From: Azospirillum thermophilum
GTDB lineage: Bacteria > Pseudomonadota > Alphaproteobacteria > Azospirillales > Azospirillaceae
Length of the DNA stretch: 64,000 bases
NCBI RefSeq assembly: GCF_003130795.1
Contig: NZ_CP029353.1
Span: 372,001-436,000, forward strand
Direction: 5' to 3'
Part shown: positions 35,076 to 43,361 of the stretch, piece after piece
How the letters are laid out: each line of letters begins with the position of its first letter
How positions within the stretch are numbered: the first letter of the stretch is position 1
Program-made: the position numbers and the translations under genes
The notes under the pieces: model-generated
Database searches by the model: none
What the model was told of the DNA's origin: nothing
Seen by the model: the letters and a program-made list of their open reading frames with translations, nothing else

Positions 35076-36536
35076 CTACTCGGCCGCGACCGCCAGCGTC
35101 TCCGCCTTCGCCCGGGCGTAGGCGTGCATCGCGTCCGCCGCGTCGCGGCCGTCGCGGATGGCCCACACCACCAGGCTGGCGCCGCGCACGATGTCGCCGG
35201 CGGCGAAGACGCCGTCCAGGCTGGTCATCTTGGTGCGGTGGTCGACCAGCAGGGTGCCCCAGCGGGTCACCTTCAGGTCCGGTTCGCCGAACATCTCCGG
35301 CAGATCCTCCGGCTCGAAGCCGAGCGCCTTGATCACCAGATCGGCCGGCTCGGTGTATTCGGAGCCCTCGATCACCTGCGGGGTCTGGCGGCCGGTCGCG
35401 TCGGCGACGCCCAGATGGATGCGCACGGCGCGCACGCCGGTCACCACCTCGGCACCCCCGCGCGTCTCACCGGTGAAGCCTTCGGGCGCCACCTGCCAGA
35501 CGAACTCGACGCCCTCCTCCTCGGCATGCGCCACCTCGCGCTGCGAGCCCGGCATGTTCTTGCGGTCGCGGCGGTAGAGGCACTTGACCGAGGTCGCCCC
35601 CTGGCGGATGGCGGTGCGCACGCAGTCCATGGCGGTGTCGCCGCCGCCGAGAACCACCACCTTCTTGCCGGCGGCGTTCAGCGAGCCGTCGTCATAGGCC
35701 GCGACCGTGTCGCCGAGCCCGACCCTGTTGGAGGTGGTGAGGTATTCCAGCGCCGGCACGATGTTCTTCAGGCCGCTGCCCGGCCCCTGGATGTCGCGCG
35801 CCTTGTAGACGCCGGTGGCGACCAGCACGGCGACATGCTTGGCGCGCAGGTCGGCCATGGTGGCGTCGCGTCCGACCTCGAAGTTCGGATGGAAGACCAC
35901 GCCGGCGTCGGCCAGCAGCTTCACGCGGCGCTCGACGACCGTCTTCTCCAGCTTGAAGCCGGGAATGCCGTAGACCAGCAGACCGCCCATGCGGTCGTAG
36001 CGGTCGTAGACATGGACGGCGTAGCCCTTGGCGCGCAGTTCCTCCGCCGCGGCGAGGCCCGCCGGGCCGGCGCCGATGATGCCGACCGACAGGCCGAGCT
36101 CGTGCGAGGGCTTGCGCGGCTTGACCCAGCCGTTATCCCAGGCGGTGTCGTTGATGTACTTCTCGACCGATCCGATGGTGACCGCGCCGTGGGTCGACTG
36201 CTCGATGACGCAGTTGCCCTCGCACAGCCGGTCCTGCGGGCAGATGCGACCGCAGATTTCCGGGAAGTTGTTGGTGGCCTGGCTGACCTCGTAGGCCTCT
36301 TCCAGCCGCCCTTCCGACGTCAGCTTCAGCCAGTCGGGGATGTTGTTCGAAACCGGGCAATGGACCTGGCAGAAGGGAACGCCGCACTGCGAGCAGCGGT
36401 TGGCCTGCTCGTTGGCGCGCTCGTCGGAGAAGCGGGCGTAGATCTCGGCGAAATCCTGGCGGCGTTCCGCAGCCGGGCGCTTGTCGGGCATCCGCTGCGC
36501 GGTGTGCACGAAGCCCAACATCCTCTGGTTCGCCAT
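35076..36536 (-). CDS. gltD: Glutamate synthase (NADPH) small subunit
   Basis: This 486-residue subunit takes electrons from NADPH via FAD and two 4Fe-4S clusters and passes them to GltB. The N-terminal cluster cysteines are in CSQCGVPFCQVHCP and CGRICPQDRLCEGNC. The FAD loop is GIIGAGPAGLAAAEEL, and the NADPH loop is VVVLGGGDTAMDC. The start MANQRMLGFVHTAQRMPDKRP closely matches my memory of the A. brasilense protein. It is first in the gltD-gltB operon, 129 bases before gltB. RGGAE near residue 353 looks like a small insertion relative to that protein. Confidence 0.97.
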   Translation of the reverse strand: MANQRMLGFVHTAQRMPDKRPAAERRQDFAEIYARFSDERANEQANRCSQCGVPFCQVHCPVSNNIPDWLKLTSEGRLEEAYEVSQATNNFPEICGRICPQDRLCEGNCVIEQSTHGAVTIGSVEKYINDTAWDNGWVKPRKPSHELGLSVGIIGAGPAGLAAAEELRAKGYAVHVYDRYDRMGGLLVYGIPGFKLEKTVVERRVKLLADAGVVFHPNFEVGRDATMADLRAKHVAVLVATGVYKARDIQGPGSGLKNIVPALEYLTTSNRVGLGDTVAAYDDGSLNAAGKKVVVLGGGDTAMDCVRTAIRQGATSVKCLYRRDRKNMPGSQREVAHAEEEGVEFVWQVAPEGFTGETRGGAEVVTGVRAVRIHLGVADATGRQTPQVIEGSEYTEPADLVIKALGFEPEDLPEMFGEPDLKVTRWGTLLVDHRTKMTSLDGVFAAGDIVRGASLVVWAIRDGRDAADAMHAYARAKAETLAVAAE

Positions 36537-36943
36537 GACCCCTGCTCCTTCTGCGCGGTCCCCGGTGCGGGGAGCGATGCGTGCCGGCCCGGTCAGTTCC
36601 GCGGCCCGGCCCCGATGAAAACGAACGTCCACGCACGCAGTGGACGAGCGTCATATAACGCATGCGCAAAAGCTGCGCGAGCAAAAAATCGCCGATAGGT
36701 AACGCGTACTGTCCTTTTTTGCGGGGCGCTCCGAATCGTCAGTTGAGAACCAGTCGCAGTTTTAAAATGACGAAAGAAAATTAGTCCCATAACGGACCTA
36801 TCGCGAATTTCGAGGTACCGAAGCGTCGTCGTCGCCACGGACGGGGCAGCCTGCTATAAGCCCCGGCGTGCCCCGCTGCAGAGCCGGCCGCCCGACCCTA
36901 TCTACCGGGGCATGCTCCAAACCTGCCAGGGGCCAAGCGCCGC
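36537..36943. promoter_or_regulatory. Divergent control region between gltD and uppP
   Basis: There are about 400 bases without a gene, AT-rich between 36680 and 36800. An inverted repeat CGTCCAC-GCACGCA-GTGGACG (36626-36646) lies in the gltD leader. A TTATAT box on the minus strand (near 36658-36653) is a weak candidate gltD -10. No clear sigma-54 element (TGGC-N8-TTGC type) was found, although gltBD is nitrogen-related. The uppP promoter is listed separately. Confidence 0.45.
36832..36860 (+). promoter_or_regulatory. Candidate uppP promoter
   Basis: TCGCCA (36832-36837), 17 bases, TATAAG (36855-36860), about 80 bases before the uppP ATG. The -10 is the same hexamer as at tRNA-Arg. Confidence 0.45.
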
Positions 36944-37744
36944 ATGTTCATCGACCAATATCTCGACGCGATCCTGCTCGGCCTGATCGAAGGGCTGACG
37001 GAATTCCTGCCGGTGTCCTCCACCGGCCATCTGATCATCCTGGACGAGCTGCTGGGCTTCCAGGGCCCGCCGGGCAAGGTGTTCGAGGTGGTGATCCAGC
37101 TTGGCGCCATCCTCGCGATCTGCACGGTCTATTTCGCCCGCCTGTGGCGGGTGGTGACGGGACTGAAGGACGATCCCGGCGCGCAGCGCTTCGCCACGGC
37201 CGTGCTGCTGGCCTTCCTGCCGGCCATGATCCTGGGCGCCGGGCTGCACGGCGTCATCAAGAGCGTGCTGTTCAACCCGACGGTGGTCAGCGTGGCGCTC
37301 ATCCTCGGCGGCATCGCGATCCTGGTGCTGGAGCGCTTCCTGCCCGACCCGCGCTACCACCAGATCGAGCGGTTCCCGGCGCCGCTGGCGCTGAAGATCG
37401 GCCTGTGCCAGTGCCTGGCGCTGGTGCCGGGCGTGTCGCGGTCGGGCGCCACCATCCTCGGGTCGCTGCTGATGGGGGTGGACCGGCGGACGGCGGCGGA
37501 GTTCTCCTTCTTCCTGGCCATCCCGACCATGGCCGGCGCCACCGTCTACGACCTCTACAAGAACTGGAGCGTCATGACGCTCGATTCGAGCGCGCTGATC
37601 GCGGTCGGCTTCGTCACCGCCTTCGTCGCGGCGGCGCTGGTGGTCAAGACGCTGGTGGATTTCGTCGGCCGCTACGGCTTCGCGCCCTTCGGCTGGTACC
37701 GCATCGCCATCGGCACGGGCATGCTGGCGTTCCTCTATCTGTAA
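36944..37744 (+). CDS. uppP: Undecaprenyl-diphosphatase (BacA family)
   Basis: This 266-residue inner-membrane enzyme dephosphorylates undecaprenyl diphosphate, recycling the carrier for peptidoglycan and other polymers. The first catalytic motif is LIEGLTEFLPVSSTGHLI (about residues 14-31), and the second is PGVSRSGATILGSLL near 160-175, each in a re-entrant loop. About eight hydrophobic segments are visible. Length is normal. It ends against the convergent MFS gene at a short GGGGAC/GGCCCC hairpin. Confidence 0.97.
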   Translation: MFIDQYLDAILLGLIEGLTEFLPVSSTGHLIILDELLGFQGPPGKVFEVVIQLGAILAICTVYFARLWRVVTGLKDDPGAQRFATAVLLAFLPAMILGAGLHGVIKSVLFNPTVVSVALILGGIAILVLERFLPDPRYHQIERFPAPLALKIGLCQCLALVPGVSRSGATILGSLLMGVDRRTAAEFSFFLAIPTMAGATVYDLYKNWSVMTLDSSALIAVGFVTAFVAAALVVKTLVDFVGRYGFAPFGWYRIAIGTGMLAFLYL

Positions 37745-37757
37745 GGGGACGGCCCCT
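37744..37757. repeat. Short GC palindrome between uppP and the MFS gene
   Basis: AGGGG and CCCCT flank a 4-base centre (ACGG plus C), filling the whole gap between two convergent stop codons. It resembles the GGGGAC/GTCCCC palindromes at 23251 and 61938 and may serve as a terminator stem without a T run. Confidence 0.45.
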
Positions 37758-38959
37758 CAGCCTCGTGGCCGCGGCACCGCCCGGCCCGAGGCCAGGGCGA
37801 TGATGACCGCGAAGGCGGCGATCATCGCGAAGGCGGTGCCGACGCTGCTGGCCTCGGCCACGAAGCCGAACAGGGCGGGGCCGGCCAGCACGCCGGCGTA
37901 GCCCAGCGTCGCCACCGCCGCGATGGCGCGCGAGGCCGAGCCGTCCTCCGCCGCGCCGGCGGCGCTGAACAGCACCGGGACGACGTTCGACAGTCCCAGA
38001 CCGGTCAATCCGAAGCCGATGATCGCCGTCACGGGGCCGCCGCCCAGCAGGGTGAGCGCCAGGCCGGCCGCCGCCAGGACCGAGCCGATCCGCACCAGCG
38101 TCACGCCGCCGAGATGATGCCGCAGCCAGTCGCCGCAGAAGCGGCCGGTCGCCATGGCGCCGGAGAAGACGGCGAAGCCGAGCCCGGCCAGGCCGGCGGC
38201 CGCGGCAAGGCTGTCGCGCAGGTAGATGGCGCTCCAGTCCAGCACCGCGCCCTCGCTCATGAAGGACAGGAAGGTCAGGGCGCCGAGCAGCAGCGTGCCG
38301 CGGTCGGGCAGGGCGAGGCCGGAACCGGACGGGCCGGTCGCGTCGGCGGCGCTCGGCAGGAAGCGCGACTGCAGGGCGAGGAACAGGACGAGGAGAAGCC
38401 CGGCGATCAGCCCGGCCTGGGCCGCCGGCGGCAGGACCTGCAGAAGCAGGCCGCCGAGGCCGGCGCCGACCAGCCCGCCGAGGCTCCACATCCCGTGCAG
38501 CGACGACATGATCGGCCGGCCGAGCCGCCGCTCCACCAGCGCGCCGTGGGCGTTCATCGCCACGTCCATGGTGCCGCCGGCGGCGCCGAACAGGAACAGC
38601 ACGGCGGAGAGCGACAGCAGGTCGGGCATCAGGCCGGGCAGGGGGAGCAGCACGCAGAACAGCAGGGCGGTGACCCGGATCACCGGCGCGCTGCCGATCC
38701 GGCCCAGCAGCGGGCCGCTGGCGATCATCGCCGTCAGCGCTCCGGCGGCAAGGCAGAGCAGGGCGCCGCCCAGCACCGCGGCGCTGAGGCCGAGCGACTC
38801 CTTGATCAGCGGGATCTGGGTGGCCCAGACGCCGAAGACGGTCCCGTTGAGGAGGAAGGCGGCCACCGTGGCCCAGCGGGCCGAGCGGGCGTCCTCCACC
38901 TCGACGTCCCGGCCATGGCGCAAGCCGGCCCGTCCCGAGGTCGCCTGTTCGCTGGTCAT
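37757..38959 (-). CDS. MFS transporter (YbjJ-like)
   Basis: This 400-residue protein has about twelve transmembrane segments after a 25-residue polar N-terminus. It shows GVWATQIPLIKESLGLS in the first loop, DVAMNAHGALVERRLGRPIMSSLHGMWSLGG (TM4-TM5, typical of the YbjJ-like subgroup) and GLTGLGLSNVVPVLFS in the C-half. Substrates of this subgroup are poorly known. It stands alone, convergent with uppP. Confidence 0.88.
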   Translation of the reverse strand: MTSEQATSGRAGLRHGRDVEVEDARSARWATVAAFLLNGTVFGVWATQIPLIKESLGLSAAVLGGALLCLAAGALTAMIASGPLLGRIGSAPVIRVTALLFCVLLPLPGLMPDLLSLSAVLFLFGAAGGTMDVAMNAHGALVERRLGRPIMSSLHGMWSLGGLVGAGLGGLLLQVLPPAAQAGLIAGLLLVLFLALQSRFLPSAADATGPSGSGLALPDRGTLLLGALTFLSFMSEGAVLDWSAIYLRDSLAAAAGLAGLGFAVFSGAMATGRFCGDWLRHHLGGVTLVRIGSVLAAAGLALTLLGGGPVTAIIGFGLTGLGLSNVVPVLFSAAGAAEDGSASRAIAAVATLGYAGVLAGPALFGFVAEASSVGTAFAMIAAFAVIIALASGRAVPRPRG

Positions 38960-39105
38960 GGAGTTCCCCTCGCCAGAGTGTCTCGCTTCTTGGTTGTCTC
39001 TCCCGCCGGTGCGGCGGCGAGTGGACTACCGCGAGATGCGGCAGGTGCCCCTGGAAATCAAGCCGGCGCGGGAGAGGGCTGCGGCGGACGCAGGGCGGCG
39101 CAAAG

Positions 39106-39130
39106 AAAAACCCCGGCCGCGGGGCCGGGG
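39106..39130 (-). terminator. Intrinsic terminator of the NDUFA9-like gene
   Basis: On the minus strand CCCCGGCC pairs with GGCCGGGG around a 4-base loop and is followed by TTTTTCTTTG. It lies about 40 bases after the stop codon. Confidence 0.9.
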
Positions 39131-39168
39131 CTTCCGTCATGGATGGCCGCGAGACGGCCGGAAGGGGG

Positions 39169-40167
39169 TCAGCGGGCGCTCGGGTACTTCTCGTGGACGC
39201 TGACGTCGCGGGTCAGCGTATTGTAGCGGCCGCCGACGATGAAGCGGGACAGGTAGGTCGGCAGGATGATCTCGCAGGTGCCGAGCTCGGTGATGCCAAG
39301 CTCCTTGAAGCCGGCGGCGGTGGGGGAGACGACGTTGTCGCGCTTCATCAGCTCCACCTGGTCGCGGGTCAGCGCCGGGGCGAGCAGCGGCACCTTCTCC
39401 AGCAGGCCGCCCAGCGTCCCGGCGAGGTTCCAGGGGACCGGGACCAGGAAGCGCCTGCGGCGCACCGTGCTCAGCGTCAGCTCCATCAGCTCGCGGAAGC
39501 TGTAGGTGCGCGGACCGCCCAGCTCGTAGGTGTGGCCCTGCACGCCGTCCAGCTCCAGCGCCGCGACGATGGCGTCGGCGACGTCGCCGACATAGACCGG
39601 CTGGAAGCGGGTCTTGCCGCCGCCGATCAGCGGCAGCGCCGGGGCGATCTGCGCCATGGCGGCGAAGCGGTTGAAGAACTGGTCCTCCGGCCCGAAGACG
39701 ATGCTGGGGCGCAGGATGGTGGCGCCGGGGAAGGCGGCGAGCACCGCCTTCTCCCCCGCGGCCTTCGACCGGGCGTAGGCGGAGGGCGAGTTGGCGTCGG
39801 CGCCGATCGCCGAGACATGGACCATCCGCGCCGCACCCGCGGCGGCGGCCAGGCGGGCGATGCGGCCGGCGGCGTCGACGTGGCAGGACTGGAAGGTCTG
39901 GGAACCCCGCTCGTAGAGCACGCCGATCAGGTTGATGACGATGTCCGCCCCCTGCACGGCGCGGGCGACCGACTCGTCCTTGGTGACGTCGGTGGCGAAG
40001 GGCACGATCTGGCCGACCGAGCCGGACGTCTTGAGGAACGACACCTTGCCGGGGTTGCGGGTGGCGACGCGGATGACGGCGCCGGACTTGGCCAGACGCC
40101 GGATGAGGTGGCGTCCGATGAACCCGACACCGCCGAACACCGTGATAACCTGAGTGCGATAGGACAT
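39169..40167 (-). CDS. Complex I NDUFA9-subunit-like, atypical SDR protein
   Basis: This 332-residue protein has a Rossmann loop at the start (ITVFGGVGFIGRHLIRRLAKSG) and the typical subgroup features RPSIVFGPEDQFFNRFA and PVYVGDVADAI. It matches the family related to the accessory complex I subunit NDUFA9, which binds NADPH structurally. In alphaproteobacteria it is a supernumerary complex I protein or an assembly aid. The start MSYRTQVITVFGG follows from the fold. A TATAAG box (40268-40263, minus strand) lies about 90 bases upstream. Confidence 0.9.
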   Translation of the reverse strand: MSYRTQVITVFGGVGFIGRHLIRRLAKSGAVIRVATRNPGKVSFLKTSGSVGQIVPFATDVTKDESVARAVQGADIVINLIGVLYERGSQTFQSCHVDAAGRIARLAAAAGAARMVHVSAIGADANSPSAYARSKAAGEKAVLAAFPGATILRPSIVFGPEDQFFNRFAAMAQIAPALPLIGGGKTRFQPVYVGDVADAIVAALELDGVQGHTYELGGPRTYSFRELMELTLSTVRRRRFLVPVPWNLAGTLGGLLEKVPLLAPALTRDQVELMKRDNVVSPTAAGFKELGITELGTCEIILPTYLSRFIVGGRYNTLTRDVSVHEKYPSAR

Positions 40168-40341
40168 CGACCTTCTCCCGTGCCGTCTGGCCAACCAACG
40201 CCGCCCCGCAGGCGCCGTCCCGGACATCTCCGGCGCGTCCCGCGCCACCGGTTCGGCGGATGCTTATATAGAAACCGCCCCTGTCCCGCTAGACCTCGCC
40301 GCAGATGTCCCGCGGGTGTGGCGATGGGGCGCGCCGCGGAA

Positions 40342-40359
40342 GGGCCGCCCGGGCGGCCC
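40342..40359. repeat. 18-bp perfect palindrome upstream of tRNA-Leu
   Basis: GGGCCGCCCGGGCGGCCC is fully self-complementary. It lies in the 281-base space between the NDUFA9-like gene start and tRNA-Leu, a space that otherwise holds only the promoters of these two genes. Confidence 0.6.
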
Positions 40360-40404
40360 GGGGAAAAAAGATAGGGGGCGGCGGAAAAAGATCAAAAAAA
40401 CCTG

Positions 40405-40433
40405 TTGACGCCCTCCCGCCAGCCGGCTACATA
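40405..40433 (+). promoter_or_regulatory. Promoter of tRNA-Leu(CAG)
   Basis: TTGACG (40405-40410), 17 bases, TACATA (40428-40433), with the tRNA beginning 16 bases later. It probably also supplies the rnd gene downstream. Confidence 0.7.
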
Positions 40434-40448
40434 AGCGGCCCACACCGA

Positions 40449-40535
40449 GCCCAGGTGGCGGAATTGGTAGACGCGCAGGTTTCAGGTACCTGTGGCAGAA
40501 ATGTCGTGGAAGTTCGAGTCTTCTCCTGGGCACCA
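40449..40535 (+). tRNA. tRNA-Leu (anticodon CAG)
   Basis: This is an 87-base class II tRNA. The acceptor stem pairs GCCCAGG with CCTGGGC. The anticodon arm is CAGGT-TTCAGGT-ACCTG with anticodon CAG. There is a long variable arm (about GTGGCAGAAATGTCGTG), the T loop is TTCGAGT and CCA is encoded. It reads CTG, the main leucine codon in this genome. Confidence 0.97.
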
Positions 40536-40650
40536 TTTTCTACCCGGCTGCGCCGCATGCTTCGATCCCCCTCGGGGGCAAGGGAAGCAGAGCGGCGTTC
40601 GTCGTTTCTGGGGTCCGCGGCCGGGGGCCTAACCCTTGCGGGACGCGACC

Positions 40651-41277
40651 ATGCCCATCGACCTTCACGACGGTGACCTGCCGGACGGCCTCGATCTCGC
40701 CGCCCTGGCCCGTGACAACGCCATCGCCATCGACACCGAGACGATGGGGCTGAACCCCCACCGCGACCGGCTGTGCCTGGTGCAGCTCTCGCCCGGCGAC
40801 GGCACGGTCCATCTCGTGCAGTTCCGCAAGGGCCGGTACGACGCCCCGAACCTGAAGCGCCTGCTGACCGATCCCGGCGTGACGAAGCTGTTCCACTTCG
40901 CCCGCTTCGACGTGGCGATCCTGCAGGCCTATCTCGGCATCGTCTGCCAGCCGGTCTACTGCACCAAGGTGGCGTCCAAGCTGGTGCGCACCTTCACCGA
41001 CAAGCACGGGCTGAAGGACCTGGTGAAGGACCTGCTGGGGGTGGAACTGTCCAAGCAGCAGCAGTCCTCCGACTGGGGCGCCGACGAGCTGACCCCCGAC
41101 CAGATGAAGTATGCCGCCTCCGACGTGCTGCACCTGCACGACCTGAAGGCGAAGCTGGACGTCATGCTGGCGCGCGAGGGGCGCACCCACCTCGCCAAGG
41201 CCTGCTTCGACTTCCTGCCGGCGCGCGGCGCGCTCGACCTCGGCGGCTGGGACGAGCCGGACATTCTGGCGCACTGA
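40651..41277 (+). CDS. rnd: Ribonuclease D-type 3'-5' exonuclease (single catalytic domain)
   Basis: This 208-residue protein consists of the DEDD exonuclease domain only. Metal ligands are D28 and E30 (AIDTETMGL), then D95-like in FARFDVAIL, and the closing YAASDVLHLHDL with the DEDDy tyrosine. The C-terminal HRDC domains of E. coli RNase D are absent, as is usual for the short alphaproteobacterial form. It trims tRNA and small RNA 3' ends. It lies directly after tRNA-Leu, which may be one of its substrates and may share its transcript. Confidence 0.92.
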   Translation: MPIDLHDGDLPDGLDLAALARDNAIAIDTETMGLNPHRDRLCLVQLSPGDGTVHLVQFRKGRYDAPNLKRLLTDPGVTKLFHFARFDVAILQAYLGIVCQPVYCTKVASKLVRTFTDKHGLKDLVKDLLGVELSKQQQSSDWGADELTPDQMKYAASDVLHLHDLKAKLDVMLAREGRTHLAKACFDFLPARGALDLGGWDEPDILAH

Positions 41278-41363
41278 CCGCCTCTTCCCCGAAAGGCGGG
41301 GCCCAAAAGGCGGTGGGCCCGAACGGCGGGGGGATGGAATAGGCTGCCCGCCCGGGCGTTGAT

Positions 41364-41392
41364 TTGACCCGGGGCGCGCCGGTGGGCATACT
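41364..41392 (+). promoter_or_regulatory. Candidate promoter of the kpsF-lpt-rpoN region
   Basis: TTGACC (41364-41369), 17 bases, CATACT (41387-41392), about 135 bases before the preferred kpsF start. Upstream, at 41278-41363, two GGGCCC-containing inverted repeats could end the rnd transcript. Confidence 0.55.
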
Positions 41393-41533
41393 GCCGCCGC
41401 GACGCCCCGGCCGAAGGCGCCGCGGGGCCGGCCGACTGCCGGTCCCCGGGATGGCGCGCCGGGATGGCCCCGGGTGGCGCCGGCCGCCGGCCATGATGCT
41501 TTGGCAAGACCTCTTCAAAGGGCAGTTGCAGCC

Positions 41534-42565
41534 TTGACCAGCTTGATCGACAACCCGTCCGTCCGTCTGTCCGGTGCGGCGTCGGAAGAGACGCTCGCCA
41601 CCGCCGTCGAGGATCGCGACCTCGCCAGCGCCACCCGCGTGCTGCGGCTGGAGGCCGAGGCGCTGACCGAACTGGCGGCCAGCCTGGACGGCGCCTTCAT
41701 CCGCGCGGTGGACACGCTGGCCGGGATCTCCGGCCGCGTCGTCGTCACCGGCATGGGCAAGTCGGGCCATGTCGCGCGCAAGATCGCCGCGACGCTCGCC
41801 TCCACCGGCACGCCGGCCTTCTTCGTCCATCCGGGCGAGGCCAGCCACGGCGACCTCGGCATGATCGCCCGGATCGACGCGGTGGTGGCCCTGTCCAATT
41901 CCGGCGAGACGAAGGAGCTGTCCGACGTCATCGCCTACACCCGCCGCTTCGGCATTCCCCTGATCGGCGTCACCCGCCGGGCCGGCTCCTCGCTGGCCGA
42001 GCAGTCGGACGTGGCGCTGATCCTGCCGCCGGTGCCCGAGGCCTGCCCGCTGGGCCTGGCGCCGACCACCTCCACCACGATGATGCTGGCGCTCGGCGAC
42101 GCGCTCGCGGTGGCGATGCTGGAGCGGCGCGGCTTCTCCGCCGCCGACTTCCGCGAGTTCCACCCCGGCGGGCAGCTCGGCAGCGCCCTGCTGAAGGTCT
42201 CCGACCTGATGCACAAGGGCGGGGATCTGCCGCTCTGCCGCTTGGAAACGCCGCTGTCCGACGTCATCTTCGAGATGACCGCGAAGAGGCTGGGCTGCGT
42301 CGGCGTGCTGGACGGGGACGGGACGCTCGCCGGGATCATCACCGACGGCGACCTGCGCCGCCACCTGAAGCCGGAACTGCTGGCGGAGCGGGCGGACAGC
42401 ATCATGTCGCCGCGCCCCAAGACGATCCGCCCCAAGGCGCTGGCCGTCGAGGCGCTGCGGGAGATGAACGACAAGCAGATCACCACCCTGTTCGTGATCG
42501 AGGCCGACCGCCGGCCGCTGGGCATCGTGCACATCCACGACTGCCTGCGCGCCGGCGTCGCCTGA
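41534..42565 (+). CDS. kpsF: Arabinose-5-phosphate isomerase (KpsF/GutQ)
   Basis: This 343-residue enzyme makes arabinose 5-phosphate from ribulose 5-phosphate for Kdo and thus lipopolysaccharide. The SIS sugar-isomerase domain covers about residues 25-190 (VVVTGMGKSGHVARKIAATL, HPGEASHGDLGMI, SNSGETKEL). Two CBS domains follow (about 210-340). I prefer the TTG start (LTSLIDNPSVRLS), which has AAAGGG about 11 bases upstream; an in-frame ATG at 41474 has no ribosome site. It leads the cluster kpsF-lptC-lptA-lptB-rpoN-hpf-ptsN. Confidence 0.93.
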   Translation: MTSLIDNPSVRLSGAASEETLATAVEDRDLASATRVLRLEAEALTELAASLDGAFIRAVDTLAGISGRVVVTGMGKSGHVARKIAATLASTGTPAFFVHPGEASHGDLGMIARIDAVVALSNSGETKELSDVIAYTRRFGIPLIGVTRRAGSSLAEQSDVALILPPVPEACPLGLAPTTSTTMMLALGDALAVAMLERRGFSAADFREFHPGGQLGSALLKVSDLMHKGGDLPLCRLETPLSDVIFEMTAKRLGCVGVLDGDGTLAGIITDGDLRRHLKPELLAERADSIMSPRPKTIRPKALAVEALREMNDKQITTLFVIEADRRPLGIVHIHDCLRAGVA

Positions 42566-42590
42566 CCGGAACAGCCGGAGGGATTGAGCA

Positions 42591-43361
42591 ATGACCGCCC
42601 GCGCCGACGACCGCGCCGAGACCACCGGACAGGACGCCGGCCGCGACGTGCTGCGCGCGGTGCGGCCGGGGACGCCGCCGCGCTCCCGCCCGGCGGACAG
42701 GGCGGCCGACGCGCCGGAGGGCGACGGGATGCGGGTGCACCGCCGCCGCACCACCCGGCCGGTCAGCCGATTCTACAGCCGCTTCGTCACGGCGATGAAG
42801 TTCGCGCTGCCGGCGCTGGCGCTGGCGATGGTGGCTCTGCTGGCCGCCTGGCCGTCGCTGACCACGCCGCCGCGCTCGCGCCTCGCCGCCGACAAGGGCC
42901 AGCTCGAGATGATCAAGCCGCGCTACCTCAGCGCGGACGAGAAGAACCAGCCCTATTCCGTCGTCGCCAGCCGTGCCGACCAGTCCGCCAACCAGCCGAA
43001 CATCATCGAGCTCGACCAGCCCGAGGCCGAGATGACCGAGAATGACGGGAGCTGGGTGACCATCAAGTCGGAGAAGGGCTGGTACAACCAGGACACCGGC
43101 ATCCTGAAGATGCGCGGCAGCGTGCATGTCCTGCGCGACGACGGCCGCGAATTCACCACCGAGGAAGCCGACACCGACGTCCGCAAGGGCACCGCCTGGG
43201 GCGACAGTCCGGTGGTGGGGCAGGGGCCGCAGGGCGAGATCAACGCCCAGGGCTTCCGCATGTCGGACCGCGGGAAGACGATGATCTTCCTCAACCAGGC
43301 CAAGGCCGGGGTCCAGTCGAACGTCCAGTCCAGCGAGCCTCCGGGAGGGAAAAAGCGGTGA
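42591..43361 (+). CDS. lptC: LPS export protein LptC
   Basis: This 256-residue bitopic membrane protein of the lipopolysaccharide bridge has a 60-residue basic cytoplasmic N-terminus, one transmembrane helix (about 67-90, FALPALALAMVALLAAWP) and a periplasmic beta-jellyroll to the C-terminus. It hands LPS from LptBFG to LptA. The N-terminus is longer than in E. coli, which is usual in this group. A GGAGGG ribosome site precedes the ATG, and the stop overlaps the lptA GTG. Confidence 0.92.
   Translation: MTARADDRAETTGQDAGRDVLRAVRPGTPPRSRPADRAADAPEGDGMRVHRRRTTRPVSRFYSRFVTAMKFALPALALAMVALLAAWPSLTTPPRSRLAADKGQLEMIKPRYLSADEKNQPYSVVASRADQSANQPNIIELDQPEAEMTENDGSWVTIKSEKGWYNQDTGILKMRGSVHVLRDDGREFTTEEADTDVRKGTAWGDSPVVGQGPQGEINAQGFRMSDRGKTMIFLNQAKAGVQSNVQSSEPPGGKKR

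Noticed and set aside
36537..36943. Sigma-54 promoter for gltD
   Set aside because: No TGGC-N8-TTGC type element with correct spacing was found on the minus strand of the gltD upstream region.
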